Origin: an uncultured Bacteroidales bacterium
Lineage (GTDB): Bacteria > Bacteroidota > Bacteroidia > Bacteroidales > FEN-979
Assembly (NCBI GenBank): GCA_903926565.1
Contig: CAIYJU010000011.1
Span: 1 to 64,000, forward strand
Length of the DNA: 64,000 bases
Direction of reading: 5' to 3'
Shown: positions 38,436-48,082 of the stretch, in pieces
How positions within the stretch are numbered: position 1 is the first letter of the stretch
Layout: each line of letters opens with the position of its first letter
Program-made: the position numbers and the translations under genes
The notes under the pieces: generated by a model
What the model was told of the DNA's origin: nothing
The model's input: the letters and a program-made list of their open reading frames with translations, nothing else
Database searches by the model: none

Positions 38436-39995
38436 TCAGTTAACGACCATCTTCCGCTTCAGCGCGACCTCATTGCTGGTAAGCGAAAAATAGTAAACCC
38501 CGGGAGAAAGTCCATATTCACGCGGATTGAACTCTTCAATATGCTTTCCAAATGACATCAAAACATCTTTAACAATGGTTGCCACTTCATGTCCGTAAAT
38601 ATCATACACCTGCAGGCTGATATATGCGGGAGCAGGAAGTTTGAATGAAAAACAGGTGATGCCGCTTGCCGGGTTCGGATAGTTCTGTTCCAGGGAGAAT
38701 GGCACTAACTGTTCCTTCTCCGGGCTGATTCCGGTGAAAATGCTGTCTACCAGTGCCGTCATTACACTCAGTGCAGCATTATCCAGACGGGTCCAAATCG
38801 GGCGGACAACGTTGTTGTATGCGGCAATGTTTGTGTAGTCGCCAAAAAACACCCCGGAATTGGGATTGAATGGAGTTTCACTTACTTTAAAGTTGATGAA
38901 ATTTTCCCCGCCATCTTTCGAAACAGCCATGTAAACATCAGTAAGATTATCCTGGTAATTACGCCTGTCATAAAAAACAGCGTATATGTACCCTGTTTTC
39001 TGATCAATGGTCATCCATGTGAAAAACTGCTGATGTCCGGCAGGGTCGTCATTGACCCTCTTCGGAGAAGACCATGTCGAGCCTCCATCAGTTGATTTAA
39101 CCATCCAGATGTCTGTGTCATTCTCTCCATTCCGCTGATCCGACCAGTTGATGTAAATAGTTCCGCGGTGAGGTCCATTGCTTAAATCACAAAGGGTAAC
39201 CGGCAGCCCATTGGCGCGGTAAATTCCGGGAACACCGAAATCCCAGCCTCCGGGGATGTCTGTGATAGTCAGATTGTCCATGGGCCAGGAATTGCCTCCG
39301 TCTGTGGATTTTGTGAACACCAGTCCCAACGGGCCCGCCCAGGAAACATAGATCTCCCCGTTTGGTCCCACAGCCGGAACTGCCCCCTCAACCGTATTGT
39401 CCATGTCGAGACAATCCCCTGCCCTTTGGTTAATCCGTTTGGTATTGCTCCAGGTCATCCCGCCATCCGGCGAACTGCTGAACAGGATATTAGAACTGTC
39501 TTGCGGAGCTGAACTGTTATATGTATCAAACTGTGTCCAGCAGGCGTATATAGCGTTGTTAATGGGATCAACAACCGCCCACTCCTTGTCCTGGTTTTTT
39601 GCTCCGTTCAACCCCATAAAAGAACCATTATTCCAAGTTTGTCCTCCATCGACCGACTTTTGGCATACAATCCTGTCGAGCCATTGCGGCCACGACGGAA
39701 CAGAAAGATGAAAAAACAAGAAATTACCTGCGGTATCGGCAATCACGACAGGGTCTCCCCAAACTCCAAAGCTGGAGGTAAGCACTCCTGAATTCCAGGT
39801 TAACCCTCCATTCGAAGAATAATGGTAATTATCGGTATTTGACCCGGCAACCATCTGGTTTGGATCTTTTGGATTGATACAAATAGAAGGCTCGTTCGGT
39901 TCATTGTCAACGGTGACGAGGATATTCGGGTACTGGGCATTCAGCCCTGATGAAATTATGACCAGGAGCAGGATACAGAGGAGTTTTATTCTCAT
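38436..39995 (-). CDS. Secreted sialidase-like BNR-repeat protein with T9SS type A sorting domain
   Basis: 'SPDGGMTWSNTKRIN', 'STDGGSTWSSPKRVND' BNR motifs; C-terminal 'FSLEQNYPNPASGITCFSFKLP...GVYYFSLTSNEVALKRKMVVN'. Confidence 0.92.
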   Translation of the reverse strand: MRIKLLCILLLVIISSGLNAQYPNILVTVDNEPNEPSICINPKDPNQMVAGSNTDNYHYSSNGGLTWNSGVLTSSFGVWGDPVVIADTAGNFLFFHLSVPSWPQWLDRIVCQKSVDGGQTWNNGSFMGLNGAKNQDKEWAVVDPINNAIYACWTQFDTYNSSAPQDSSNILFSSSPDGGMTWSNTKRINQRAGDCLDMDNTVEGAVPAVGPNGEIYVSWAGPLGLVFTKSTDGGNSWPMDNLTITDIPGGWDFGVPGIYRANGLPVTLCDLSNGPHRGTIYINWSDQRNGENDTDIWMVKSTDGGSTWSSPKRVNDDPAGHQQFFTWMTIDQKTGYIYAVFYDRRNYQDNLTDVYMAVSKDGGENFINFKVSETPFNPNSGVFFGDYTNIAAYNNVVRPIWTRLDNAALSVMTALVDSIFTGISPEKEQLVPFSLEQNYPNPASGITCFSFKLPAPAYISLQVYDIYGHEVATIVKDVLMSFGKHIEEFNPREYGLSPGVYYFSLTSNEVALKRKMVVN

Positions 39996-40098
39996 TATGC
40001 CGGAAATTATTGTAAAACAAAAATAGACAATAATGAGCCCTGAACAGCCTGAAGAACCAATTTTTTATGTATGTTTGACCGCTAAGTCAAATTTTATT

Positions 40099-41883
40099 AT
40101 GAAAAGATTTTACATGTTCATCCCTGCAATGCTGTGCATCCAGTTCGCAATGGCGCAAACCACAGATTGGCAAACTTATTATGAAAAATCCGGGAAGATT
40201 GAAACACCAGGGTACCAGGAAACAATTGACTATTGCAATCAGCTTGCGTCAGGATCAAAGATGATCACCTTTACCTCTTTTGGCAAAAGTGCTCAGGGCA
40301 GGGAACTTCCTTTGCTGATCCTTGACAGGGAGGGCCTGAGTAATCCGCAGGCTATTCACGCTTCCGGCCGGACAATTGTACTCATTCAGGCATGCATCCA
40401 TGCCGGCGAGTGCGAGGGAAAAGATGCCGGATTGATGCTTTTCAGGGATTTGGCTGTTAAAAATATCAATTCCAAAATATTGAAAAACGTGTCCATCCTC
40501 TTTATACCTATTTTTAACACGGATGGTCATGAACGATTCGGTCCGTTCAACCGCATCAACCAGAATGGACCAAAAGAGATGGGTTGGCGAACCACTGCCA
40601 ATAATCTCAACCTCAACCGTGATTACCTGAAGGCCGACTCCCCTGAAATGCAGGCCTGGTTAAGGATGTTCGACAAATGGATGCCCGGTTTCTTTATAGA
40701 TTCGCATACCACCGACGGGGCAGATTACCAGTACGTCCTTACTTATCTGATGGAAATTTATGGCGACATGGATGCGGGTTTGACTGGCTGGACAAAGAAC
40801 ACCTTTGTTCAGCAACTGGAGACACATCTGAATGCTGGCGGATACCCGGTATTCCCCTATGTTGGATTCCGCAACTGGCATGATCCGCGCAGCGGTCTTA
40901 TTACGGAAGTTGCGCCACCCATGCTTTCCCAGGGTTATACCGCCCTCAGGAACAGGCCGGGTCTTCTGATCGAAACACACATGCTCAAACCATATCCTCT
41001 GCGGGTAAATGCTACGTATGAATGCATGCTAGCCACACTTGAGATCCTTAGCAACGAGTCGAAAAACCTGAACTCACTGATATTTAAAGCAGATCAGTTT
41101 GTCTGCAGTGATTCCTTTTTAAACACTCCCTTCCCTCTCCGGTTTGAAACCAGTTTGAAAGACAGTGCCATGGTCAGCTTCCTCGGGGTGGAATACAATA
41201 ATGTCAAAAGTGATCTGAGCGGAGGCGACTGGTTTCAGTACAGCAAAATTCCGGCAACACTGAACATCCCCTATTTTTCCACTGCCAACCCGTCTGTGTC
41301 TGTTAAGCTGCCTTACGCTTATATCATTCCGGCAGAGTGGACCACCGTGATTGACCGATTAAAAACACATGGAATCAAGGTTTCAGAACTTCCCAGGACC
41401 ACCAAAATAAAGGTCAAAACCTGCCGTTTCAAAAATCCAAAATGGCAGCAGAATCCTTATGAAGGACGTCATCCAATGACAAATATCGAATTCGACGATA
41501 TTGAAGAGACCCGCTCCTACTCTGCCGGCTCTGTCGTGGTTGAAGTAATGCAGCAGGCCGGGCGCATCATTCCTCACATTTTGGAGCCAAACGGCAACGG
41601 ATCTTTTGTGTATTGGGGATTCTTCGATGCCACCTTTGAGCAGAAAGAGTATGGAGAGTCTTATGTAATTGAGACAATGGCCAGAGATATGCTGGCCCGG
41701 GATCCGGCATTAAAACAGGAATTTGAGTTGAAGAAAGCCGGGGATACTGCTTTTGCAAAAAACCCTCAACTGATCCTTAACTGGTTTTACAACAAATCAC
41801 CCTATTTTGACAACCGAAAAGGAATCTATCCGATAGGCAAAATATTCGATCTGAAAGTACTTGAATCGATCAGATCAGAATGA
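40099..41883 (+). CDS. M14 family zinc carboxypeptidase-like protein, secreted
   Basis: 'QACIHAGECEGKDAGLML' HxxE zinc motif, 'NTDGHERFGPFNRINQNGP', signal peptide; ATG at 40099. Confidence 0.9.
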   Translation: MKRFYMFIPAMLCIQFAMAQTTDWQTYYEKSGKIETPGYQETIDYCNQLASGSKMITFTSFGKSAQGRELPLLILDREGLSNPQAIHASGRTIVLIQACIHAGECEGKDAGLMLFRDLAVKNINSKILKNVSILFIPIFNTDGHERFGPFNRINQNGPKEMGWRTTANNLNLNRDYLKADSPEMQAWLRMFDKWMPGFFIDSHTTDGADYQYVLTYLMEIYGDMDAGLTGWTKNTFVQQLETHLNAGGYPVFPYVGFRNWHDPRSGLITEVAPPMLSQGYTALRNRPGLLIETHMLKPYPLRVNATYECMLATLEILSNESKNLNSLIFKADQFVCSDSFLNTPFPLRFETSLKDSAMVSFLGVEYNNVKSDLSGGDWFQYSKIPATLNIPYFSTANPSVSVKLPYAYIIPAEWTTVIDRLKTHGIKVSELPRTTKIKVKTCRFKNPKWQQNPYEGRHPMTNIEFDDIEETRSYSAGSVVVEVMQQAGRIIPHILEPNGNGSFVYWGFFDATFEQKEYGESYVIETMARDMLARDPALKQEFELKKAGDTAFAKNPQLILNWFYNKSPYFDNRKGIYPIGKIFDLKVLESIRSE

Positions 41884-44074
41884 GTGGTTCTCCATTTTCG
41901 ATTCTGCCAATAATGGCTGCAACCGTATTGCCGGCATCATGAAGACGGTTTACAAATTCCGATGCCTGTTCCGCTGGCATTGAAACAAGCAATCCACCTG
42001 ATGTTTGGGCATCTGCAAGGATGAATTTCAACAGCTCCGGCGTGTTTTCACTCCATTTAACAAATTTCCCGGCATACTCCAGGTTGTTTCGGGTCCCTCC
42101 GGGAATAGCCCCTGCCGCCGCATACTCCCAGGCAGCGTCAAAGACAGGGATCTGATCCGACAATAAAACAGCCTGCACCCCGGCCCCGCAAACCATCTCC
42201 TTTAAATGCCCCAGCAATCCAAACCCGGTGACATCGGTACATGCGTTCACTGAAAATTCAACCATGATTTCTGCTGCTGTCTTGTTCAGCTCAGCCATTA
42301 CATGCATTACCAGGTCAATGGATACAGAATCAGCCAGACCCCGCTTGATGGCAGTGGTTATGATGCCGGTGCCAAGAGGTTTGGTCAGGATCAGCACATC
42401 GCCCGGTTTGGCCGTGGAATTCCTCAGAATTTTTCCCGGATGAACCACACCTGTCACGACCAGGCCGAATTTTGGTTCACTGTCTTCAATACTATGCCCC
42501 CCGATAACCTGAATACCCGCCTCTGCAACTTTATCATTCGCCCCCTTCAGAATTTGCTGCAACACTTCGATGGGTAATTTCCTGTCGGGAAAGCCTACAA
42601 TGCTGAGCGCAAAAAGCGGTTTCCCTCCCATGGCATATACGTCACTTAAGGCATTTGCTGCTGAGATTGCTCCATACATGTAAGGATCATCCACAACGGG
42701 AGGTATAAAATCCACGGTTTGAACGATTGCGGTATGCTCATCGATCATATAAACTGCTGCATCATCTGCAGTTTCATGGCCGACAAGAATTGCAGGATTA
42801 TTTTTGCCCGGAATCTCCTTTAAGATCTTTTCCAGCAGCTGGGGCCTGATCTTACATGCACATCCGAGGGCATGGGTATATTCTGTCAGGCGGAAATCCG
42901 ATTTTGCATTTTGCTGTCTGCTGTCTGAATTTTGAATTCCCCCTTTCAGCCTCCGATACGCTTCAACAATAATGGGTATTGTACGTTCGATTTCCTCCGT
43001 TGTGGTCATCCTTCCAACTGAAAAACGGACGGTTCCGATGGCAAAATCCCTGGGAACATGCATCGCGGAAAGCACACCCGACAGTTCGGCCTGATCTGCA
43101 TGACATGCAGCGCCAGCAGATGCAGCCACACCTTTTATCTCATCCAGCAATGCGGAGGCTTCAACTCCGGGAAATCCCAGGCTCAGGGTATTTGGCAATC
43201 TCAGGCTGGTGTGTCCATTCAGGCGAACTTCAGGTATCTCAAGGCGGATGCCTTCATGCAACCGATCACGCAGGTCACCCATGGCATTGAAAGAAGCTGC
43301 GTTTAACAGTTGCTGTGCCACCTCTGCTGCTTTTCCCAATCCGACGATTTCAAGGACGTTTTCAGTTCCGGCGCGAAGGTTTGATTCATGGTCTGCGCCA
43401 TGCATCAACTTCTCCAGTTTCACTCCTCTTCGGATATATAGGGCACCGACTCCTTTCGGAGCATACAATTTATGGCCGGCAACAGAAAGCAGATCAACAT
43501 GAAGCTGCTCCACATCAACAGGGATTTTCCCAACCGACTGTGCCGCATCCGAATGAAAAAGAATCCCATGGGCCCTGGCAATTTTGCCAATTGCCTCAAC
43601 AGGCTGAACCGAACCAGTTTCATTGTTTGCGTGCATGACCGTGATCAAAATTGTTCCCGGGGTTATTGCAGAGCGGATATCTTCCGGATCAACAACTCCT
43701 GATTCATCTACAGGTATTAGTGTAATTTCAAAGCCGTTTTTTTCCAGGTACGTACAAACTTCTCCAACGGCAGGGTGTTCAATGCAGGAGGTAATGATAT
43801 GGTTTCCTTTTGACTTGTTGGCCAGCGCTACCCCTTTGATAGCGAAATTATTTGATTCCGTCCCCCCGCTCGTAAAAACGATTTCGTCAGACCTGGCATT
43901 CAGCAGGGAAGCAACCTGCCTGCGGGCGTTTTCAACAGCAATTTTTGATTGTACTCCATAGCTGTGAATGCTGGACGGATTCCCGTAATGCTGCTCAAGA
44001 AACGGGCGAATAGCTTCAACTACACGTGGATCAACCGGTGTTGTGGCATTATAATCAAGGTATATCGTTTCCAT
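41870..44074 (-). CDS. Fusion: NifS/IscS-like cysteine desulfurase + selenophosphate synthetase (SelD)
   Basis: N-term 'METIYLDYNATTPVDPRVVEAI...SVAGHKLYAPKGVGALYI...ASAGAACHAD'; C-term SelD 'HALGCACKIRPQLLEKIL...TADDAAVYMIDEHTAIVQTVDFIPPVVDDPYMYGAISAANALSDVYAMGG...GFGLLGHL...AGAIPGGTRNN'. Start refined to ATG at 44074; no in-frame stop across the junction. Confidence 0.93.
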   Translation of the reverse strand: METIYLDYNATTPVDPRVVEAIRPFLEQHYGNPSSIHSYGVQSKIAVENARRQVASLLNARSDEIVFTSGGTESNNFAIKGVALANKSKGNHIITSCIEHPAVGEVCTYLEKNGFEITLIPVDESGVVDPEDIRSAITPGTILITVMHANNETGSVQPVEAIGKIARAHGILFHSDAAQSVGKIPVDVEQLHVDLLSVAGHKLYAPKGVGALYIRRGVKLEKLMHGADHESNLRAGTENVLEIVGLGKAAEVAQQLLNAASFNAMGDLRDRLHEGIRLEIPEVRLNGHTSLRLPNTLSLGFPGVEASALLDEIKGVAASAGAACHADQAELSGVLSAMHVPRDFAIGTVRFSVGRMTTTEEIERTIPIIVEAYRRLKGGIQNSDSRQQNAKSDFRLTEYTHALGCACKIRPQLLEKILKEIPGKNNPAILVGHETADDAAVYMIDEHTAIVQTVDFIPPVVDDPYMYGAISAANALSDVYAMGGKPLFALSIVGFPDRKLPIEVLQQILKGANDKVAEAGIQVIGGHSIEDSEPKFGLVVTGVVHPGKILRNSTAKPGDVLILTKPLGTGIITTAIKRGLADSVSIDLVMHVMAELNKTAAEIMVEFSVNACTDVTGFGLLGHLKEMVCGAGVQAVLLSDQIPVFDAAWEYAAAGAIPGGTRNNLEYAGKFVKWSENTPELLKFILADAQTSGGLLVSMPAEQASEFVNRLHDAGNTVAAIIGRIENGEPLILI
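42901..42927. repeat. Two adjacent 7-bp tandem duplications in the NifS-SelD linker (ATTTTGC x2, CTGTCTG x2)
   Basis: + strand ATTTTGCATTTTGCTGTCTGCTGTCTG; the two repeats share the C at 42914. Confidence 0.95.
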
Positions 44075-45104
44075 ACTCGCAGTATTTATAAGCAAATTCA
44101 ATGATTCGTCCGGCTTCTTCAACCAGGTTCTCCCCGAAAATGGGAAACTCATGTATTTTTTTACTCTTTCTTCTGGCCATCGAAAAGAGGTATGCCTTGT
44201 CGTAATAAGAGAGTGCGATCGCGGCTACCTCTGCAAATCGTTTGTTCTCCAGGGCCGAAAGCGCTTCTTTGGTCCTGCTGCCACCCAACCGTTCTCCTAT
44301 CCTGGTGATCGCATCAGCCAGCGACTGAGGATCAAATCCGGCATACTCACGAACCATGCGGTTAATACGAACCGTGATATCCATTTCAATTTTTATCAGC
44401 ATACCATTGCTGATGTGCTCAACTGTCGGATCAGGCAGCGTAACCCGGCCAATCATCCTGCTTTCGTCTTCCACCCATACCAATCCGGAGAGGTCAAGTT
44501 CCGACCACCTTGAGTACAGACTATTTTCAAATTGTTCGTTGGACGGTTGAGGCGGTTGTCCCAATGCACCGAAAACAGAGCCTTTATGGCTGGCCAGCCC
44601 TTCAAGGTCAATTACCTGTTCTCCCTTTTCTTTAATTGCATGGAGCAGGTCTGTTTTCCCGCTCCCGGTAAATCCGCCTAAAACGACAATATTTGCCTTC
44701 GCAGAAAGGCTCTCGCGGATAAATCTCCTGTATGCCTTATAACCACCATTTAACAATTCTACATCATAACCTGCTTTATTGAAAACTTCAGCCATCATTG
44801 CACTGCGCAAACCACCCCTCCAGCAATGAAGCAAAATATTTCCCGGCACAGCTATCTTTCGCAGAGTTTTGAGATACCAACCGGTTTTAGACAATCCGAA
44901 ATCCAATCCTTTCTGTATGGCATCTTCTCTTCCGGACTGAACATATAAAGTTCCGACCACAGCCCGCTCGGCATCGGTGAAAAGCGGGATATTACATGCC
45001 CCGGGGATGTGACCCTGGGCAAATTCTCCCGGCGACCGGACATCAATAACAGGAAATTGTTTCACCTTATTCAGAAACTGCGGTGGGTCAATGGGTCGGA
45101 TCAT
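44055..45104 (-). CDS. mnmH: tRNA 2-selenouridine synthase (SelU/MnmH)
   Basis: Rhodanese part 'LLHCWRGGLRSAMMAEVFNKAGYDVELLNGGYKAYR' and P-loop 'GGFTGSGKTDLL'; start refined to ATG 45104; 3' end overlaps nifS-selD start by 20 bp. Confidence 0.95.
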   Translation of the reverse strand: MIRPIDPPQFLNKVKQFPVIDVRSPGEFAQGHIPGACNIPLFTDAERAVVGTLYVQSGREDAIQKGLDFGLSKTGWYLKTLRKIAVPGNILLHCWRGGLRSAMMAEVFNKAGYDVELLNGGYKAYRRFIRESLSAKANIVVLGGFTGSGKTDLLHAIKEKGEQVIDLEGLASHKGSVFGALGQPPQPSNEQFENSLYSRWSELDLSGLVWVEDESRMIGRVTLPDPTVEHISNGMLIKIEMDITVRINRMVREYAGFDPQSLADAITRIGERLGGSRTKEALSALENKRFAEVAAIALSYYDKAYLFSMARRKSKKIHEFPIFGENLVEEAGRIIEFAYKYCEYGNDIP

Positions 45105-45174
45105 CGTACGGCATGGAGTATGCGTCAAATTTAGAGTGGTTTTCTCATCTAAACAAGGGATCATTAATAATTTA

Positions 45175-45182
45175 TACCTTTG
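45175..45182 (+). promoter_or_regulatory. Putative -7 box TACCTTTG upstream of purF-like gene
   Basis: TAnnTTTG match 23 bp upstream of ATG 45206. Confidence 0.4.
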
Positions 45183-45205
45183 CAGTCCAAATAAAACTCA
45201 TTCCA

Positions 45206-47107
45206 ATGAGCGATTCCATCCATCATGAATGCGGTATAGCAATGGTCCGCCTGCTTAAGCCACTTGAATTCTACCTGGCCAAGTACGGAACTGCATTCTA
45301 TGGTTTACATAAACTGCATCTCCTGATGCAAAAACAGCATAACCGCGGACAGGACGGGGCAGGAATAGCAAGTATCAAATTTGACCTGGAACCCGGGACC
45401 AGGTTCATCAACCGTATCAGATCGGTTGACAACGCCCCGATCCAGGACATTTTCAACAAAGTGAGCCTGGGCATTAAAGACATTGAGGAAAGGCACCCAC
45501 AGCGGCTGAATGATGTAGAATGGTTGAAACGTAAGGTAGACATGCTTGGCGAACTGTACCTGGGCCATTTGCGCTATGGGACATATGGAAAAAACGGAAT
45601 TCTCAGCATCCATCCATTTATCAGGGAAAACAACTGGATGACCAAAAACCTTGTGGTTGCAGGTAATTTCAATCTCACCAACGTTGATGAGCTTTTCGAA
45701 AAACTGATCGACCTGGGGCAATATCCTGTTGAAACCAGCGACACGATAACAATCCTTGAAAAAATGGGTCATTTCCTTGACGAGGAAAATGAAGACTTAT
45801 ACCAGAAATTCAAAAAGAAAGGCTTTCCAAAAAGGGATATCACATTTCAAATTGCCAGGCACCTAAACATTCAGAAAATCCTTCGCGGAGCAGCAAAAAC
45901 ATGGGACGGAGGATATGTCATTGCCGGTATGTTCGGGCATGGAGATGCCTTTGTGATGCGTGACCCATCTGGTATCCGGCCGGCTTATTATTACCAGGAT
46001 GAAGAAATTGTGGTCGTTGCCTCAGAGCGGCCAGTCATTCAGACTGCCTTGAATGTGTCGTTCGAGACTGTTCACGAATTGTCACCAGGGCATGCGCTGA
46101 TTATCAAGAAAGATGGCAAGGTAACTGAAAAAGAGTTCTCCAGGCCCCTGGAAAGGAAGCCATGCTCGTTCGAGCGGATTTACTTCTCACGAGGCACAGA
46201 TAAAGAGATCTACCGCGAACGCAAAAATCTTGGGAGGCTGCTCGCTCCGGCTATCCTGAAGGCCATCGACCATGATGTGGAACATTCCGTATTTTCGTAT
46301 ATTCCAAATACCGCCATCGATGCCTATTACGGATTGATTGAAGAGATGGATGCTTTTTGTGACAGGATCAAAATTGACCGGATTCTGGGTGCCGGTAAAA
46401 CACTTAATGAAGAGAAGCTGAAAGCCATCTTTCAATTGAAACCCCGCGCTGAAAAAGTTGCAGTGAAGGATGTTAAATTGCGCACCTTCATTACCCGTGA
46501 TTCCCAGCGGGACGACCTAGCTGCCCATGTTTATGATATCACTTACGGCAGCATCAAACCCGGGGTTGACAATCTTGTTGTACTGGATGATTCCATTGTA
46601 AGAGGAACGACATTAAAACAAAGCATACTGCGGATCCTTGACCGGCTTGGGCCCAGGAAAATTGTGATTGCCTCCTCTGCTCCTCAAATCCGCTATCCCG
46701 ACTGCTACGGTATCGACATGGCCAAGATTACCGATTTTATTGCATTTAAGGCAGCCATCGAATTGCTTAAAGAGACACACCAGGAGCACATAATCAACGA
46801 AGTTTATATCAAGTCAAAAGCACAGGAAAAACTCCCAAAGGAGAAAATCATCAACTATGTAACAGAGATATACAAACCTTTTACTGCTGAACAAATTTCT
46901 CAGAAAATTTCCGAACTCTTAACACCTCCTTCCTGCAAAGCCAGCGTTCAGGTCGTTTATCAAACAATTGACGATTTGCATGAAGCCATTCCAAACCATA
47001 CCGGTGACTGGTATTTTACCGGAAATTATCCAACTCCCGGTGGGAACAAGGTCGTTAACCGTGCTTTTATCAACTATATAGAGGGAAAAAATGTCAGGGC
47101 ATATTAA
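45206..47107 (+). CDS. Amidophosphoribosyltransferase-like (class II glutamine amidotransferase + PRTase), long form
   Basis: 'MSDSIHHECGIAMVRLL' with candidate Cys nucleophile, 'HNRGQDGAGIAS', PRPP motif 'LVVLDDSIVRGTTL'; longer than canonical PurF with C-terminal extension. Confidence 0.88.
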   Translation: MSDSIHHECGIAMVRLLKPLEFYLAKYGTAFYGLHKLHLLMQKQHNRGQDGAGIASIKFDLEPGTRFINRIRSVDNAPIQDIFNKVSLGIKDIEERHPQRLNDVEWLKRKVDMLGELYLGHLRYGTYGKNGILSIHPFIRENNWMTKNLVVAGNFNLTNVDELFEKLIDLGQYPVETSDTITILEKMGHFLDEENEDLYQKFKKKGFPKRDITFQIARHLNIQKILRGAAKTWDGGYVIAGMFGHGDAFVMRDPSGIRPAYYYQDEEIVVVASERPVIQTALNVSFETVHELSPGHALIIKKDGKVTEKEFSRPLERKPCSFERIYFSRGTDKEIYRERKNLGRLLAPAILKAIDHDVEHSVFSYIPNTAIDAYYGLIEEMDAFCDRIKIDRILGAGKTLNEEKLKAIFQLKPRAEKVAVKDVKLRTFITRDSQRDDLAAHVYDITYGSIKPGVDNLVVLDDSIVRGTTLKQSILRILDRLGPRKIVIASSAPQIRYPDCYGIDMAKITDFIAFKAAIELLKETHQEHIINEVYIKSKAQEKLPKEKIINYVTEIYKPFTAEQISQKISELLTPPSCKASVQVVYQTIDDLHEAIPNHTGDWYFTGNYPTPGGNKVVNRAFINYIEGKNVRAY

Positions 47108-47496
47108 ATTGCTGCAGAGATCTTTTCAGCAATCCGGGTGAACTCTTCCGGGGTAAAGGAAAGTTTGGGGTTTCTGAAGTCCATGTCGTGCATGGAATTC
47201 AAAGGGATCAGATGAATATGTGCGTGAGGGACTTCCAATCCGATCACAGTGATGCCAATGCGTTTGCAGGGAACAACCTTTTCAATTGCCTTGCCGATTT
47301 TCTTTGCAAAATTCCATAATCCGGCATGAAGTTCATCCTCTACATCAAAAATGTAATTCACCTCCGTTTTAGGAATCACCAGGGTATGACCTTCCTTCAA
47401 CGGGTTAATATCCAAAAAAGCAAGATAATCTGCATTCTCAGCAACCTTGTAACAAGGAATTTCACCATTTACAATGCGGGTGAATATTGTTGACAT
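47104..47496 (-). CDS. HIT family protein
   Basis: 'CYKVAENADYLAFLDINPLKEGHTLVIPK', 'VPHAHIHLIPL' HIT motif. Confidence 0.94.
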   Translation of the reverse strand: MSTIFTRIVNGEIPCYKVAENADYLAFLDINPLKEGHTLVIPKTEVNYIFDVEDELHAGLWNFAKKIGKAIEKVVPCKRIGITVIGLEVPHAHIHLIPLNSMHDMDFRNPKLSFTPEEFTRIAEKISAAI

Positions 47497-47498
47497 AA

Positions 47499-47981
47499 TT
47501 AACTGTTTTGTCTTATTATCTCAATAATCTCAAAGGTGATTTTCCCGGCAGGCACGGTAATTTCCACAGTTTGTCCGATACTTTTGCCGAGCAAACCTTT
47601 GGCAATTGGTGAACTGACAGATAACTTCCCAATTTTTATATTAGCCTCATTTTCCGGTACCAGTGTATAAATGACATTGGCATTATTCTGTGAATTACGC
47701 AATGTAACAGTGGAAAATATAAGAACTTTTGTATTATCCAGCTTTCGTTCATCTATGAGCCTGGCATTGTTAAGAACTTCCTGAAGCTTTGAAATCTTTA
47801 ATTCAAGCATGGATTGAGCTTCCTTCGCTGCAGCATATTCGGCATTTTCCGACAAATCACCCTTATCTCTTGCCTCAGCAATCTGCCGTGAAATTGATGG
47901 CCGCTCAACAGTTGTCAAGTGGTGTAAATCCTCTCTCAGTTTTTCTAAACCTTCAGGGGTATAATATTTGATATCTGACAT
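47499..47981 (-). CDS. greA: Transcription elongation factor GreA
   Basis: 'YTPEGLEKLREDLHHLTTVERPSISRQIAEARDKGDLSENAEYAAAKE', 'SPIAKGLLGKSIGQTVEITVPAG'. Confidence 0.95.
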   Translation of the reverse strand: MSDIKYYTPEGLEKLREDLHHLTTVERPSISRQIAEARDKGDLSENAEYAAAKEAQSMLELKISKLQEVLNNARLIDERKLDNTKVLIFSTVTLRNSQNNANVIYTLVPENEANIKIGKLSVSSPIAKGLLGKSIGQTVEITVPAGKITFEIIEIIRQNS

Positions 47982-48012
47982 TTTAATGATTGTATTTCAT
48001 GTTATAATAAGC

Positions 48013-48040
48013 CAAAAGACCCTATGTCAGGGTCCTTTTG
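48013..48040 (-). terminator. Stem-loop between porV-like gene and greA
   Basis: CAAAAGACCCT-ATGTC-AGGGTCCTTTTG: 11-12 bp stem with one bulge; no clean U-tract beyond the stem. Confidence 0.5.
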
Positions 48041-48082
48041 CTTAAAGAAAACGAAGTTAATTATAAAAGTTGTACCGAAGTG

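Noticed and set aside
41870-41883. Overlapping convergent stop region of M14 peptidase and nifS-selD
   Set aside because: 14-bp tail-to-tail overlap is compact genome organisation, also seen at 47104-47107; not functionally notable alone.
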